Positions 1-11,461 of a stretch of 40,787 nt of DNA are shown here, one piece after another. The stretch covers positions 1-40,787 of the forward strand of contig JAATGN010000298.1 in the NCBI GenBank assembly GCA_015654615.1, in the 5' to 3' direction. The notes beneath the pieces were generated by a model. The model did not search any database, was not told the origin of the DNA, and saw only the letters and a list, made by a program, of their open reading frames with translations. How positions within the stretch are numbered: the stretch's first letter is position 1; each line of letters begins with the position of its first letter. This DNA comes from Rhodospirillales bacterium (GTDB taxonomy: Bacteria; Pseudomonadota; Alphaproteobacteria; Rhodospirillales; Magnetospirillaceae). The translations under genes and the position numbers were made by a program.

Positions 1-390
1 GTGAAGCTGCCGACCTTCATCAGCAGCACCTTCAATTACCTCGGCAGCATGACGACACCGCTGGCCATGCTGTTCATCGGCATCGCGATCTATATCGCCA
101 ACCTGCGCAAGGTCCGCATCTCCACCGACATGGCCGTCCTGATCGCCGCCCGCTTCCTCATCGCGCCCGCCGTGGCCCTTACCGCCTGCTATTTTTTCCC
201 GGTTCCGGAACTGATGCGGAAGGTTTTCATCATCGAAGCCGCCATGCCGGTGATGACCCAGGTCTCCATCGCCGCCCGCGCCTACAAGGCCGACGCCAAT
301 TATGTGGCCGTGATGACGGCCCTGACGACGGTGCTCTCGCTCATCACCATCCCGCTCTACTTCATCCTTCTGACCTTCGGAATTCTCTGA
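1..390 (+). CDS. AEC (auxin efflux carrier)-like transporter, C-terminal part, probably truncated by the window edge
   Basis: Open from base 1; hydrophobic helices, PVMTQVSIAARAYKADANYVAVMTALTTVLSLITIPLY resembles the C-terminus of AEC family permeases. Confidence 0.7.
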   Translation: MKLPTFISSTFNYLGSMTTPLAMLFIGIAIYIANLRKVRISTDMAVLIAARFLIAPAVALTACYFFPVPELMRKVFIIEAAMPVMTQVSIAARAYKADANYVAVMTALTTVLSLITIPLYFILLTFGIL

Positions 391-476
391 ATTCGCAAGA
401 AGAGGATTCGCGGAGATGCGCGAACATCCACGGGTCCCCTTCCTGAATCGCGCTCGCTCGAACAAGGACGACTGAG

Positions 477-2159
477 TTGTTGAAGAATGTCAGAATATCC
501 CGCAAGCTTTCCCTGCAGATCGGCCTGGCCGTCGCGGTCATGCTGAGCCTGGTCGGCTTCGACCTCTATAACCTTCGCCAGACCATGATCGACGAACGCA
601 AGGCCGCGGTCCGGCAACTCGTCGAGACCGCCGTTTCGATCGTCACGCATTATCAAAAGAAGGTCGAGGACGGCTCCCTGAGCGTCGCGGAGGCAAAGGA
701 ACGGGCCGGGACCGACCTGCGGTCCATCCGCTTCGACGACAATAACTACGTCTATGTCTTCAATACCAACGGCGTCACCGAATTCCACGGCGGCCGCAGG
801 GAATTGGAAGGCAGGAACCGCATCGACGAACAGGACGTCAATGGGGTGCGGAGCGTTCGCCTGCAGATCGAAAATGCGAAGCGCGGCGGAGGCTACACGG
901 TCTTCCACGCCCCCAAGAGCGGCGGCGGCGCCGTTTTCCCCAAATTGTCCTACGCCACGCTGTTCGCGCCCTGGGATTGGGTGGTCGGCGCCGGAATCTA
1001 TATCGACGACATCGACCAGGCCTTCCGCGACCGCGTCTTCTCGATGGCTTTCAAGATCGGCGGCGCCATCCTCGTCATGCTGCTCCTCGGCCACCGGATC
1101 AGCCGCGGCATCGCCCGTCCCATCACCACGCTGACCGGCACCATGCGCCGCCTGGCCGAACGGGACCTCGGCGTCGAGGTGGCCGACGTCGACCGCGGCG
1201 ACGAGATCGGCGGGATGGCGAGAACCGTCCAGATCTTCAAGGACAACGCGATTCAACTGGAGGACCTGCGCCAAGAGCAGGAGGCCGTCGCCGCCCGGAT
1301 GGCGGCGGAGCGCCAGCAGGCGTTTCGGCAGATGGCCGACGGTTTCGAGGCCAGCGTCATGGGCGTGGTGAACGTCGTCGCCTCCGCCGCCGACGACATG
1401 CATCGGACGGCCCAATCCATGTCGTCCATGGCCGGACAGGCGACGACCCAGGCGGAAACCGCGGCGACCGCGGCGACGGAGACGACCAGCAACGTCCAGA
1501 CCGTTGCCGCGGCGACGGACGAGCTGTCGTCGTCGATCGCCGAAATCAGCCGCCAGGTCACCGCCGCGGCCCGCATTTCGACCGAGGCTTCGCAGAACAT
1601 CACCCGGACCAACGCCCTGGTCCAAGGATTGGCCGACACGTCCGACCGTATCGGCAGCGTGGTGCAATTGATCAACGGCATCGCCAGCCAGACCAACCTG
1701 CTGGCCCTGAACGCCACCATCGAGGCGGCCAGGGCGGGAGAAGCCGGCAAGGGCTTCGCCGTGGTGGCGGGCGAGGTGAAAAGCCTGGCCAACCAGACCG
1801 GCCGAGCGACCGAGGAAATCACCGGACAGATCGCCGCGGTCCAGGCCGAGACCCGTCAAGCCGTCGACGCCATCCGCACGATCGGCACGGTGATCGCCCA
1901 GATACGCGAAATTTCCGCCGGGATCGCCTCAGCGGTCGAACAGCAGGGGTCCGCGACGCAGGAAATCGCCCGCAATATCCAGCAGGCGGCCGCCGGAACG
2001 CAAGAGGTGTCGCATCATATCGGCAATGTGTCGCAGTTGGCGGCCAGCACCGGTTCCGCCGCCGCCGGCGTCTCGACGGCAACCGGCGCCCTCGTCAGGA
2101 ACTCGGAACTGCTCCGGAGCGAAGTCACCAAATTCCTCGGCTCGGTCCGCGCCGGTTGA
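477..2159 (+). CDS. Methyl-accepting chemotaxis protein (single Cache-type sensor, HAMP, MCP signalling domain)
   Basis: N-terminal TM, Cache-like [32 protein letters not shown], signalling hairpin [44 protein letters not shown] start with AAGGA upstream. Confidence 0.93.
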   Translation: MLKNVRISRKLSLQIGLAVAVMLSLVGFDLYNLRQTMIDERKAAVRQLVETAVSIVTHYQKKVEDGSLSVAEAKERAGTDLRSIRFDDNNYVYVFNTNGVTEFHGGRRELEGRNRIDEQDVNGVRSVRLQIENAKRGGGYTVFHAPKSGGGAVFPKLSYATLFAPWDWVVGAGIYIDDIDQAFRDRVFSMAFKIGGAILVMLLLGHRISRGIARPITTLTGTMRRLAERDLGVEVADVDRGDEIGGMARTVQIFKDNAIQLEDLRQEQEAVAARMAAERQQAFRQMADGFEASVMGVVNVVASAADDMHRTAQSMSSMAGQATTQAETAATAATETTSNVQTVAAATDELSSSIAEISRQVTAAARISTEASQNITRTNALVQGLADTSDRIGSVVQLINGIASQTNLLALNATIEAARAGEAGKGFAVVAGEVKSLANQTGRATEEITGQIAAVQAETRQAVDAIRTIGTVIAQIREISAGIASAVEQQGSATQEIARNIQQAAAGTQEVSHHIGNVSQLAASTGSAAAGVSTATGALVRNSELLRSEVTKFLGSVRAG

Positions 2160-2262
2160 CGACGGCAGGCACATGCCGACTTTGGTCGGTGGGGCGGGCC
2201 TCCGCGCCCGCCCGGCTCCGCCAGACGCGGGCAGAGACGCCCGCGCCACTGGGGGTTGCGCC

Positions 2263-3279
2263 TCAGGCCATCTTCTCCGTTCCGGCCGCCGTCGCGGCGA
2301 CCGCCGGAACCGTCCGGGCGGCATAGCGCCGGGCGATGACGGCGCAGGCCATCAATTGGATTTGATGGAACAGCATCAGCGGCAAGACCATCAGACCGAC
2401 CGACGTTCCGGCGAACAGAATGTTCGCCATGGGAATCCCGCTGGCCAGACTTTTCTTCGAGCCGCAGAAAACGATGGCGATCTCGTCCTCCTTGTTGAAG
2501 CCGAGGCGGCGGCTCAGGAATGTCGTCGTCAGCAGCACGGCGCCCAGCAGGACGATATTGACGAGCAGCAGCAAGGCAAGATTGCCCAGAGCCAGCCGGT
2601 GCCAGATGCCGTGGACCACCCCGTCGCTGAAGGCGGTATAGACCACCAGAAGGATCGACCCCCGGTCGACGAATCCGAGAATGCGGCGGTTCCGCTCCAA
2701 CCACCGGCCGATCCACCGGCGCAGCACCTGTCCGGCGAAAAACGGAAGAAACAGCTGAATCGTGATATCGCGCAGGGCGTCGAGCGAAAATCCCTGTCCG
2801 TGGGCGCTCAAAAGGGCCCCGACCAGAAGCGGCGTCACCACGATGCCGGCCAGATTGGACAGGGACGCGCAGCACACCGCCGCCGGAACATTGCCCCGGG
2901 CGATCGAGGTGAAGGCGATCGAGGATTGGACGGTGGAGGGCAGCATGCTGAGAAAGACCAGACCCAGCGATAATTCCGGCGACAGCAGCGGCCGGGCCAG
3001 ATAGCCGATGCCCAGGCCGAGAGCCGGAAACAGAGCGAAGGTGCAGAGGAACACCGTCAGTTGAAGGCGCCAATGGGTGACGCCGGCCATCACGGATTCC
3101 CTGGACAGCCGTCCGCCGTAGAGAAAGAACAGCAAGGCGATGGCCCAGTTGGTGACGGTGCCCATCACCACGGCGCCCTGGCCATGACAGGGCAGAACCG
3201 AGGCGAGCGCGACCATCCCGACGATCGCGACGATATAGGGATCGACCTTGAGACGAGCCATAAGGGACGTGCCAGCCAT
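2263..3279 (-). CDS. Bile acid:sodium symporter (BASS / SLC10A7-like) family transporter
   Basis: Start moved to MAGTSLMARL (GAGGAG RBS) from the 3351 ORF start; multi-TM, PSTVQSSIAFTSIARGNVPAAVC motif typical of the family. Confidence 0.85.
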   Translation of the reverse strand: MAGTSLMARLKVDPYIVAIVGMVALASVLPCHGQGAVVMGTVTNWAIALLFFLYGGRLSRESVMAGVTHWRLQLTVFLCTFALFPALGLGIGYLARPLLSPELSLGLVFLSMLPSTVQSSIAFTSIARGNVPAAVCCASLSNLAGIVVTPLLVGALLSAHGQGFSLDALRDITIQLFLPFFAGQVLRRWIGRWLERNRRILGFVDRGSILLVVYTAFSDGVVHGIWHRLALGNLALLLLVNIVLLGAVLLTTTFLSRRLGFNKEDEIAIVFCGSKKSLASGIPMANILFAGTSVGLMVLPLMLFHQIQLMACAVIARRYAARTVPAVAATAAGTEKMA

Positions 3280-3387
3280 AAAGAACTCCTCTTCGGCGTC
3301 AATTCCGCAATGTCGAATTTTTCTCGGCAATAAACAATGGCAATGCCACAATTAACAGTTATTTTAATTTCGAATGACAGGTGCCGC

Positions 3388-4239
3388 GTGTTCGATATCG
3401 TCCTGCTCAAAAGCTTCCTCGCGGTCGTCCAAACGCGCCATTTCACCGAAGCGGGAAAGCGCCTGGGCCTCAGTCAATCGACGGTCAGCCAGCACATTCG
3501 CAAGCTCGAGGCGGCGGCCGGACGGCAGTTGCTGCTGCGCGACACCCACAAGGTGGTGCTGACCACCGACGGCGAGGCGATGGCCGGATTCGCCCGCGGC
3601 ATTCTGGAGACCCACGACCGCGCCGAGCGCTATTTCACCGGCTCGGAACTGCGCGGGCGTCTGCGCTTCGGCGTCGGCGACGATCTGGTGCTGACCCGCT
3701 TGCCGGAGATCCTGCGCGACTTCGTCCGGGCCAACCCTTTCATCGATCTGGAATTCACCGTCGGACTGAGCGCCTATCTGTACGAGAGGCTGGATGCCGG
3801 GGATCTCGATCTGGTCTTCGCCAAACGGCGCAAGGGCGAGGACCGCGGTCGGCTGATCCGCCGGGAAATGCTCACCTGGGTCGGCTGCAAAGGATTCCAC
3901 GTCGAACCGGGCCAGCCGATTCCGCTGATCCTCTACCATTCCCCCAGCGTCACCCGCGACCAGACGATGGAGACCTTGGAGCGGGCCGGCCTGGCGTGGC
4001 GGGTCGCCTGCACCAGCGGCAGCTTCAGCGGCCTGATGGCGGCGACCCTGGCCGGGCTGGGCGTCACGGCTCAGGCCAAACCGTTCGTTCCGGCCGCCCT
4101 CGAGGATGTCTCCAGTCTGCTGCACCTTCCCGACCTGGGCGAAGTGGAATTCGTCGTCGTGGAGCGCAAGTCGGGCAGCAGCGGACCGACCCGCGCGCTG
4201 GCCGCGGCCATCCAGGCCAACAGCGACCGGCTGCATTGA
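3388..4239 (+). CDS. LysR family transcriptional regulator
   Basis: HTH FLAVVQTRHFTEAGKRLGLSQSTVSQHIRKLEAAAGRQLLLRDTHKVVLTTDGE plus substrate-binding domain; likely GTG start at 3388. Confidence 0.9.
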   Translation: MFDIVLLKSFLAVVQTRHFTEAGKRLGLSQSTVSQHIRKLEAAAGRQLLLRDTHKVVLTTDGEAMAGFARGILETHDRAERYFTGSELRGRLRFGVGDDLVLTRLPEILRDFVRANPFIDLEFTVGLSAYLYERLDAGDLDLVFAKRRKGEDRGRLIRREMLTWVGCKGFHVEPGQPIPLILYHSPSVTRDQTMETLERAGLAWRVACTSGSFSGLMAATLAGLGVTAQAKPFVPAALEDVSSLLHLPDLGEVEFVVVERKSGSSGPTRALAAAIQANSDRLH

Positions 4240-4297
4240 GAGCCCACGCCGGACGATGAGGAACGGTCCATGCGGTCCGGCGTCGTCCTGTTTCTCG

Positions 4298-4852
4298 TCA
4301 GGAAAGGCGAACGGGTTCGTCGGTCCGCATCGCGCAGATCCGCTGGACGACCCGGGGACCGGTCGGCCGCTGCTCGATCCCGGCCTCGTAGGCCAGGACC
4401 TGCAACCGCCCGCCGACCGCCGCCAGCAACTCTCCGGGCAGCAGCAAATGGTCGGGATTGCGCGGCCGGTCATAACGCTCGTTGCCTTTTGCGAAGGTTT
4501 CGTAGAGGAAGATCCCGCCCGGCGCCACCGCATCGATCAATCGGGCCATCAGGGGCCGAAACAGATAATTCGCCACGACGACGGCGTCGAAAGCCCGCCC
4601 GGCCAAAGGCCAGGGCAGGCCGATTTCCAGGTCGGCCGCGATGATTTCCGCCTTTCCGGCCAGATCGGCCACCGACGAGACGTCCCGATCGAGACAGGTC
4701 ACCCGCGCGCCGCTTTTCAGGAAAAGCCGGCCGTGACGGCCGCCGCCGCAGGCCAGATCGAGAACCCTGCCGCCGGCCGGCAGCAGGGGGGCAAACCTTT
4801 CGATCCAACGGCTGGGCTCATTGGAGCGGCGATGCGGATCAAATGGCGGCAT
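4298..4852 (-). CDS. Class I SAM-dependent methyltransferase
   Basis: GGRVLDLACGGGRHGRLFLKSGARVTCLDRD (SAM motif I/II). Confidence 0.85.
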   Translation of the reverse strand: MPPFDPHRRSNEPSRWIERFAPLLPAGGRVLDLACGGGRHGRLFLKSGARVTCLDRDVSSVADLAGKAEIIAADLEIGLPWPLAGRAFDAVVVANYLFRPLMARLIDAVAPGGIFLYETFAKGNERYDRPRNPDHLLLPGELLAAVGGRLQVLAYEAGIEQRPTGPRVVQRICAMRTDEPVRLS

Positions 4853-6287
4853 GACACTTTGTCTCTTCGTCCTGTTCGGCCCGACGAACGATCTCGCGGA
4901 TCAGACCGCGAAAAAGCACCTTGTGAATCGGCAGCAAGGCATTCCAATAGGTTATACCCGCCACGCCGGCCGGATGAAAATGGGCCGTCACGCTGATCAG
5001 GCGCCTTCCCCCGGCCAAGTCCTGTATTTCCAATTCGAAGGTCGCCGAGCCGGGAATGCGCATTTCGGCAAGAAGCGTCAGCCGCTTGCCGGGGTCCACG
5101 CCGATCACCCGCCAGAAATCGAGGGCGTCCCCCACGGCCAGGACACCGCCGGCCGGCCGGCCGCGCCGCATGCCGACGCCACCGACCAGCAAATCGAAAA
5201 AACCGCGCATCTGCCATAGGACATCGAGGAAATAATAGCCGTTGTCGCCGCCGATGCCGTCGACCTGCCGCCACAGGGCCGCCGCCGAGGCGTCGGTTTC
5301 CCCCTCCGCCCGCAAATGCTTGGCATAGAAGCCGAAATCCGGCCTGTTCTGCCGATGCAGCATGGAGCCTTCGACCCAGCGGGGCCTTTCGTCGGCGGTC
5401 CGCTCGGCGTGAAGAGCCGCCTCGACCGCGGCCCGGTAAGGTTTGAGCGGCAGAGGAATCAGCCGGCGAAGCGCCTGGTCGTCGACCAGGAGATCGTGCT
5501 CGAGCCCGCCGATCAGGGCCCGGGCGACATTGGCCGGGACCGACGTCACCAACGTTATCCATAACGAGGACAGATGGGGCGACAGCAGCGGCAGCTGCAG
5601 AATCCGCGGATGCCGCCCGACCAGGGCGCCGAACTCCTTCATCATGTCGGCATAGGAAAGCGCGTCGGGGCCGCCGGCCTCGAAGATGGCGCCGGCGGCC
5701 TGGTCGATTTCGGGCAACCGCACCAGATAAGCCACGATATCGTCGAGGGCGATCGGCTGGGTGCGCGAACGCACCCAGCGTGGCGTCACCATCGCCGGCA
5801 GATGGAAGACCAGATCGCGAATCACCTCGAAAGCGGCCGACCCCGGTCCGATGATGATGCCCGCCCGCAATTCGGTCACGGCGACCGCCCCGGCCCGCAG
5901 GAGAGCCCCGGTCTCGCGGCGCGACTCGAGATGGATCGAGCTTCCGGTCGCCGGCTGCAGCGCCCCCAGATAGACGATCCGCCCGAGACCGGCCGCCGCC
6001 GCCGCCTCTCGGAAATTGACCGCGGCCTGCCGGTCCAATTCCGGAAAATTCGCCCCCTCCGCCATGGAATGGACCAGATAATAGGCCACGTCGGCATCGG
6101 CCAGGGCGGCCGGCAGGCTGTCCGGCTGCAGGGCATCGGCCTTGACGCAGGCGACGTCGCTCCACCCGCGGGCCTCCAAAGCCTCCAGACGCCGGCCGAC
6201 CGCGCGGACCCGATGCCCGGCCGCCTGCAGGGCCGGCACCAGATTGGTTCCCACGTAGCCCGTGGCCCCGAACACGACGGCTCGCAT
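4839..6287 (-). CDS. SDR family NAD(P)-binding oxidoreductase with C-terminal DUF2867 domain
   Basis: MRAVVFGATGYVGTNLVPALQAAGHRVRAVGR Rossmann start; C-terminal DUF2867-like region. Confidence 0.85.
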   Translation of the reverse strand: MRAVVFGATGYVGTNLVPALQAAGHRVRAVGRRLEALEARGWSDVACVKADALQPDSLPAALADADVAYYLVHSMAEGANFPELDRQAAVNFREAAAAAGLGRIVYLGALQPATGSSIHLESRRETGALLRAGAVAVTELRAGIIIGPGSAAFEVIRDLVFHLPAMVTPRWVRSRTQPIALDDIVAYLVRLPEIDQAAGAIFEAGGPDALSYADMMKEFGALVGRHPRILQLPLLSPHLSSLWITLVTSVPANVARALIGGLEHDLLVDDQALRRLIPLPLKPYRAAVEAALHAERTADERPRWVEGSMLHRQNRPDFGFYAKHLRAEGETDASAAALWRQVDGIGGDNGYYFLDVLWQMRGFFDLLVGGVGMRRGRPAGGVLAVGDALDFWRVIGVDPGKRLTLLAEMRIPGSATFELEIQDLAGGRRLISVTAHFHPAGVAGITYWNALLPIHKVLFRGLIREIVRRAEQDEETKCHAAI

Positions 6288-6479
6288 GACGGCGTCCTTT
6301 CACTCACAACGCGAAAGCGAGAGTTGCATATCGCCGCAAGACGTCAAGCCATTCGACCTGGTCCCGGCGGCTCTCATGACGATGGGACGCCCCTTCCCCT
6401 TGTGGGGAGGGCCGCGCAAATATAAAATACGCTCAATATATCAATCTCTTGCCTCTCTCGCGCGTAAGTGGGGCATACC

Positions 6480-6585
6480 CCCGGGCCCGCAGATGCGGCA
6501 ATTCCCAAAGTCGTCATGCCCGTGCTTGATCCACGACTGTCCGGCCATGACGGAAAGAGAAATTGCCGCACCTTGCGTGCCCGGG
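6480..6585. repeat. Imperfect palindromic intergenic element
   Basis: cccgggcccgcagatgcggcaatt (6480-6503) pairs with aattgccgcaccttgcgtgcccggg (6561-6585), with an inner cgtcatgcccg / ccggccatgacgg pair. Confidence 0.6.
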
Positions 6586-6591
6586 ATTTTG

Positions 6592-6626
6592 CCCCTCCCT
6601 CTGCCGCCTGGCGGCAGAGGGAGGGG
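6592..6626. repeat. Perfect 17-bp inverted repeat, single-base centre
   Basis: cccctccctctgccgcc-t-ggcggcagagggagggg. Confidence 0.75.
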
Positions 6627-6706
6627 GAGAAGAAGCGCCGAGCCGGGGTCCTGCTCTGCGAAATGGTCAAGGGACAAGTCTTTTGTTCTGCATTATTTTT
6701 CAGCAA

Positions 6707-6736
6707 TTGACATCACTGCCCTGGAAATGGGCATAT
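6707..6736 (+). promoter_or_regulatory. Possible sigma70-type promoter upstream of nifA
   Basis: TTGACA (6707-6712), 18-nt spacer, GCATAT (6731-6736); 235 nt leader, so tentative. Confidence 0.3.
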
Positions 6737-6945
6737 CTTATGGCTAAGTTGTGAAGACACGGGAACGCGCGGGCTGGGGAGTCCCGACGACAGGAGGTCA
6801 GGTCCCGAGGTGACAGAGAGAGCGACACACCTTATCTTTGAACGAAACGCGCGCGGCGGCCGGTGCTGCGTCGAGAAAACAAGAACGATGGGGGAGTACG
6901 GCCGTCTTGATCCGTGCAGACTGGAGATGGTGAGGGAAGACCCCC

Positions 6946-8598
<1,653 letters not shown>

Positions 8599-8653
8599 CC
8601 GGCCATGGGGGCGCGCCGCCGGTCCGGACATCTGCGGCGCGGGTAGGATATCA

Positions 8654-8819
8654 AGCAACACGGACGGACACGGACAGCCACGGATGGCACGGACGAGCGC
8701 CGCAGGCATGCCCCTCTTCTCCAACCGAATACGGGGGGTGAAGATAGGGAAGAATGCCTGCGGCGCTTTTTCTTAAAATCCGTGTTCGTCCGTGGCTGTC
8801 CGGATCCGTCCGTGTTGCT
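8654..8819. repeat. Nested palindromic element between the convergent nifA and draT genes
   Basis: agcaacacggacgga (8654-8668)/tccgtccgtgttgct (8805-8819); ggacagccacgga (8672-8684)/tccgtggctgtcc (8789-8801); agcgccgcaggcat (8696-8709)/atgcctgcggcgct (8754-8767) followed by a T-run. Confidence 0.75.
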
Positions 8820-8855
8820 CAAAGCCCTCCGGCACCCCGAAACGCTTCGCCCTCG

Positions 8856-9731
8856 CTAAAAATAACTGGCGCTGACCAGATAGTCGCCGCCGATCACCAG
8901 GCATTCGCCTTCGCCCTTCAGGGGATGGATGGGCAGCAGATGGTTGAAGAAGACGATCTTCACCTTGGGCACCAGGACGGTCAGGATGGTATCGCCGAAA
9001 CAGTCGGCGACCTCGCGGTCGGTGCTGAAGGAGGCGAGATTGTTGAGACGCATCACCACGGTCTTCTTGTCGATGCGATGGACGACCTGATGTTCGTCGA
9101 ACGAATTGACGCCGCGGTAGAGCGTCATCTGCGCCTGTTCGGGAGCGCCGAAGCGCTCGAAAATCCATTGGCAGAATTCATAGAGCATATCGAGCTGGGT
9201 ATAGATCGAATTGTTGTGGAAACGGCTCGACATTTTCTCCGACACATAGGCCATCCAGGCCTGTGAGGAAAAGCGGGTGATGACCTCCTTGTGATAAGTC
9301 GGGAAAAGGCCGAAGCGGCTTTCCACCCAGCCCTTCAGCACAGCCCCTTCGGGAGCGTTCGAATCATACCCCCACCCTTTCAGCAGACGCAGAAAACTGG
9401 CGCGATAATGACGCACCGCATGCTTGCCGTTGGCTTGCTCGGTCCGCTCGCGATCCTGCTGTTCGGGATCGATCCCGAACATCGCCATCATATATTTGTA
9501 GAAGGCCTCGCCGGCCTCTTCCTGGCTTTCGGCCTGCGACAGCATTTCGAACAGGCTGGGGTTCATCTCGCGCAGGCCCGAGATATGCAGCGGCACCGGA
9601 TGCGCATTGAAGGCCGTGCTGGCCAGCAGATCGGTGGGCATCCCCACCAGATTGGTGCTATGCCCAAGCCGACGGGGTTCCGTCTCCTCTTCGATGCGCA
9701 CGAACGTCCCCCTCATCTTGCTTTTGAGCAA
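8856..9731 (-). CDS. draT: NAD+-dinitrogen-reductase ADP-D-ribosyltransferase (DraT)
   Basis: STNLVGMPTDLLASTAFNAHPVPLHISGLREMNPSLFEML and LYRGVNSFDEHQVV; start uncertain (TTG 9731 or ATG 9716). Confidence 0.88.
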   Translation of the reverse strand: MLKSKMRGTFVRIEEETEPRRLGHSTNLVGMPTDLLASTAFNAHPVPLHISGLREMNPSLFEMLSQAESQEEAGEAFYKYMMAMFGIDPEQQDRERTEQANGKHAVRHYRASFLRLLKGWGYDSNAPEGAVLKGWVESRFGLFPTYHKEVITRFSSQAWMAYVSEKMSSRFHNNSIYTQLDMLYEFCQWIFERFGAPEQAQMTLYRGVNSFDEHQVVHRIDKKTVVMRLNNLASFSTDREVADCFGDTILTVLVPKVKIVFFNHLLPIHPLKGEGECLVIGGDYLVSASYF

Positions 9732-9784
9732 GATCTATACCTTAGGGACGGCTGATGATGGAACGATAATTGGTCGGGCCGGCG

Positions 9785-9814
9785 GCGAAGCGGCGAAACG
9801 ACTCGCCGCTTCGC
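9785..9814 (-). terminator. Strong hairpin directly after the nifW stop; no clear U-tract, so terminator or RNA-stability/processing element
   Basis: gcgaagcggcga-aacgac-tcgccgcttcgc, perfect 12-bp stem and 6-nt loop. Confidence 0.5.
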
Positions 9815-10147
9815 TCAGGACGTCTTGCGCGAAACCGCCGACAGCGGCACGAAATTGGCCTTCTTGCCGGCTTCCGCCCGCTGGAACACCTTGAAGACTT
9901 TCTCGGTGGCCGCATTGGACGTGACGAAATCGGCATAGGCATGCTCCAGGGCCTGGGTATAAGCCTGACTGAGGGCGGCCGAATCCGTTTGCTCGGACAA
10001 TTCCGCTTGGGCGATGTAATCGTGAAAGCGTTTCAGGATATGCAGCCGGTTCACCCGCACCACCTGAGGGTCGTAGGGCACCTTGAGAAAGTCGAGGAAT
10101 TCCTCGGCCGAGGACAATCCTGCCAATGTGTCGAGAAATTCACGCAT
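9815..10147 (-). CDS. nifW: NifW nitrogenase-stabilising/protective protein
   Basis: MREFLDTLAGLSSAEEFLDFLKVPYDPQVVRVNRLHILKRFHDYI; start trimmed from the ORF track. Confidence 0.9.
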   Translation of the reverse strand: MREFLDTLAGLSSAEEFLDFLKVPYDPQVVRVNRLHILKRFHDYIAQAELSEQTDSAALSQAYTQALEHAYADFVTSNAATEKVFKVFQRAEAGKKANFVPLSAVSRKTS

Positions 10148-10205
10148 CGATCGTCTCCTGCACGCGTTCTTCGGTCGATTTCGGCGGCACCGGCTTCGCG
10201 GGCCC

Positions 10206-11450
10206 TCAACTCGGCCAATGACCGCCAACCGCGGCCATGTCGGCCAGCGGCCGCGTTTCCCGATAAAGGCTCAGCAACTCCTCGGCCCCCGGCGAGCGTT
10301 TGGTGGTGGCGGCAAAAATCCGAAGACGGGCCAGCACGGCGCGGGCCTGCGTTTCCTCGATGGCGATGCCCAGTTCGCCATAGGCCCAGAGGACCGAGGC
10401 CAAACCCGAATGCTTGCCCAGCACCAGGCGATGCTGCCGGCCCAGTTCCTGGGGGTCGATCGCCTGGTAATTGGCCGGATCGCGCAGCAGGCCGTGGACG
10501 TGAATACCTGATTCGTGGGTGAAGATCCCCTCGCCGACGATCGACTTGTTGACCGGCACCGGCCGCCCGGAGGCTCCGGCCACCAGGGCCGAGATCGACC
10601 GCAGATCGCGCACCGCGACACCGGACGGACGTCCATACAGATGGCGCAGGGCCACCACCACCTCTTCCAGCGGCGCATTGCCGGCCCGCTCGCCGAGGCC
10701 GTTGACGGTGGTATTGACGTGGGTGGCCCCCCCCTTGACGGCCGCCAGGGAATTGGCCGTCGCCAGACCGAGATCGTCATGGGCGTGGATTTCCAGTTCC
10801 ATCGCCGTCGCCCCTCGCAGCCGCACGAAGGCGTCGTGGGTGGCGAAAGGATCGAGAACGCCCAGGGTGTCGGCGAAACGGAACCGCCGCGCCCCGGCCT
10901 TTTCGGCGACCTCGAGAACCCGCAGCAGAAAATCCGGGTCGGCCCGCGAGCTGTCCTCGCCGCCCACCGCCACTTCGAGCCCGCCATCCCGCGCCTTGCG
11001 CACCATCCGATCGATCTCGGAAAGAACCCACAGGCGGTCGCGCTGGAGCTTGTGGGTGATCTGCTGGTCGGACACCGAAATCGACAAATTGACCATCGAG
11101 ACGCCGGTGGCGACCGCTCCCGCCAGATCGTCGTCGCGCATCCGGCACCAGGCGATCGGCCGGGCCGTCAGACCAAGCGCGACGATGGCGCGGATATCCT
11201 CCTGCTCCTCGCGGCCCATCGCCGGAATGCCCACTTCCAATTCCGGCACGCCGGCGGCCGACAGGGCGCTGGCGATCGACAGCCGTTCCTCGCTGGTGAA
11301 GGCGACGCCGGCCATCTGTTCGCCGTCCCGCAAAGTGGTGTCGTTGATGACCACGAGAGCCTGATCCGACCAAGCTTGGACGGGCCCTCGATTTTCACAT
11401 GACGGCTGCGACGAGCTCAAATGCCGCTCGGGCTTTGATTTGTCCATCAT
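10206..11450 (-). CDS. nifV: Homocitrate synthase NifV
   Basis: [88 protein letters not shown]; start [10 protein letters not shown]. Confidence 0.92.
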   Translation of the reverse strand: MMDKSKPERHLSSSQPSCENRGPVQAWSDQALVVINDTTLRDGEQMAGVAFTSEERLSIASALSAAGVPELEVGIPAMGREEQEDIRAIVALGLTARPIAWCRMRDDDLAGAVATGVSMVNLSISVSDQQITHKLQRDRLWVLSEIDRMVRKARDGGLEVAVGGEDSSRADPDFLLRVLEVAEKAGARRFRFADTLGVLDPFATHDAFVRLRGATAMELEIHAHDDLGLATANSLAAVKGGATHVNTTVNGLGERAGNAPLEEVVVALRHLYGRPSGVAVRDLRSISALVAGASGRPVPVNKSIVGEGIFTHESGIHVHGLLRDPANYQAIDPQELGRQHRLVLGKHSGLASVLWAYGELGIAIEETQARAVLARLRIFAATTKRSPGAEELLSLYRETRPLADMAAVGGHWPS

Positions 11451-11461
11451 CGCGAGGCTCC

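Noticed and set aside
357-1859. Long minus-strand ORF opposite the MCP gene, and similar long ORFs such as 977-2326, 10515-11402, 11399-13030, 31774-34587 and 38276-40180
   Set aside because: Antisense or shifted-frame ORFs in GC-rich coding DNA; low-complexity R/G/P/D-rich translations and fully covered by well-supported genes on the other frame or strand.
8685-8691. TGGCACG in the nifA-draT intergenic repeat
   Set aside because: No TTGC element at the right spacing; part of a palindromic repeat.
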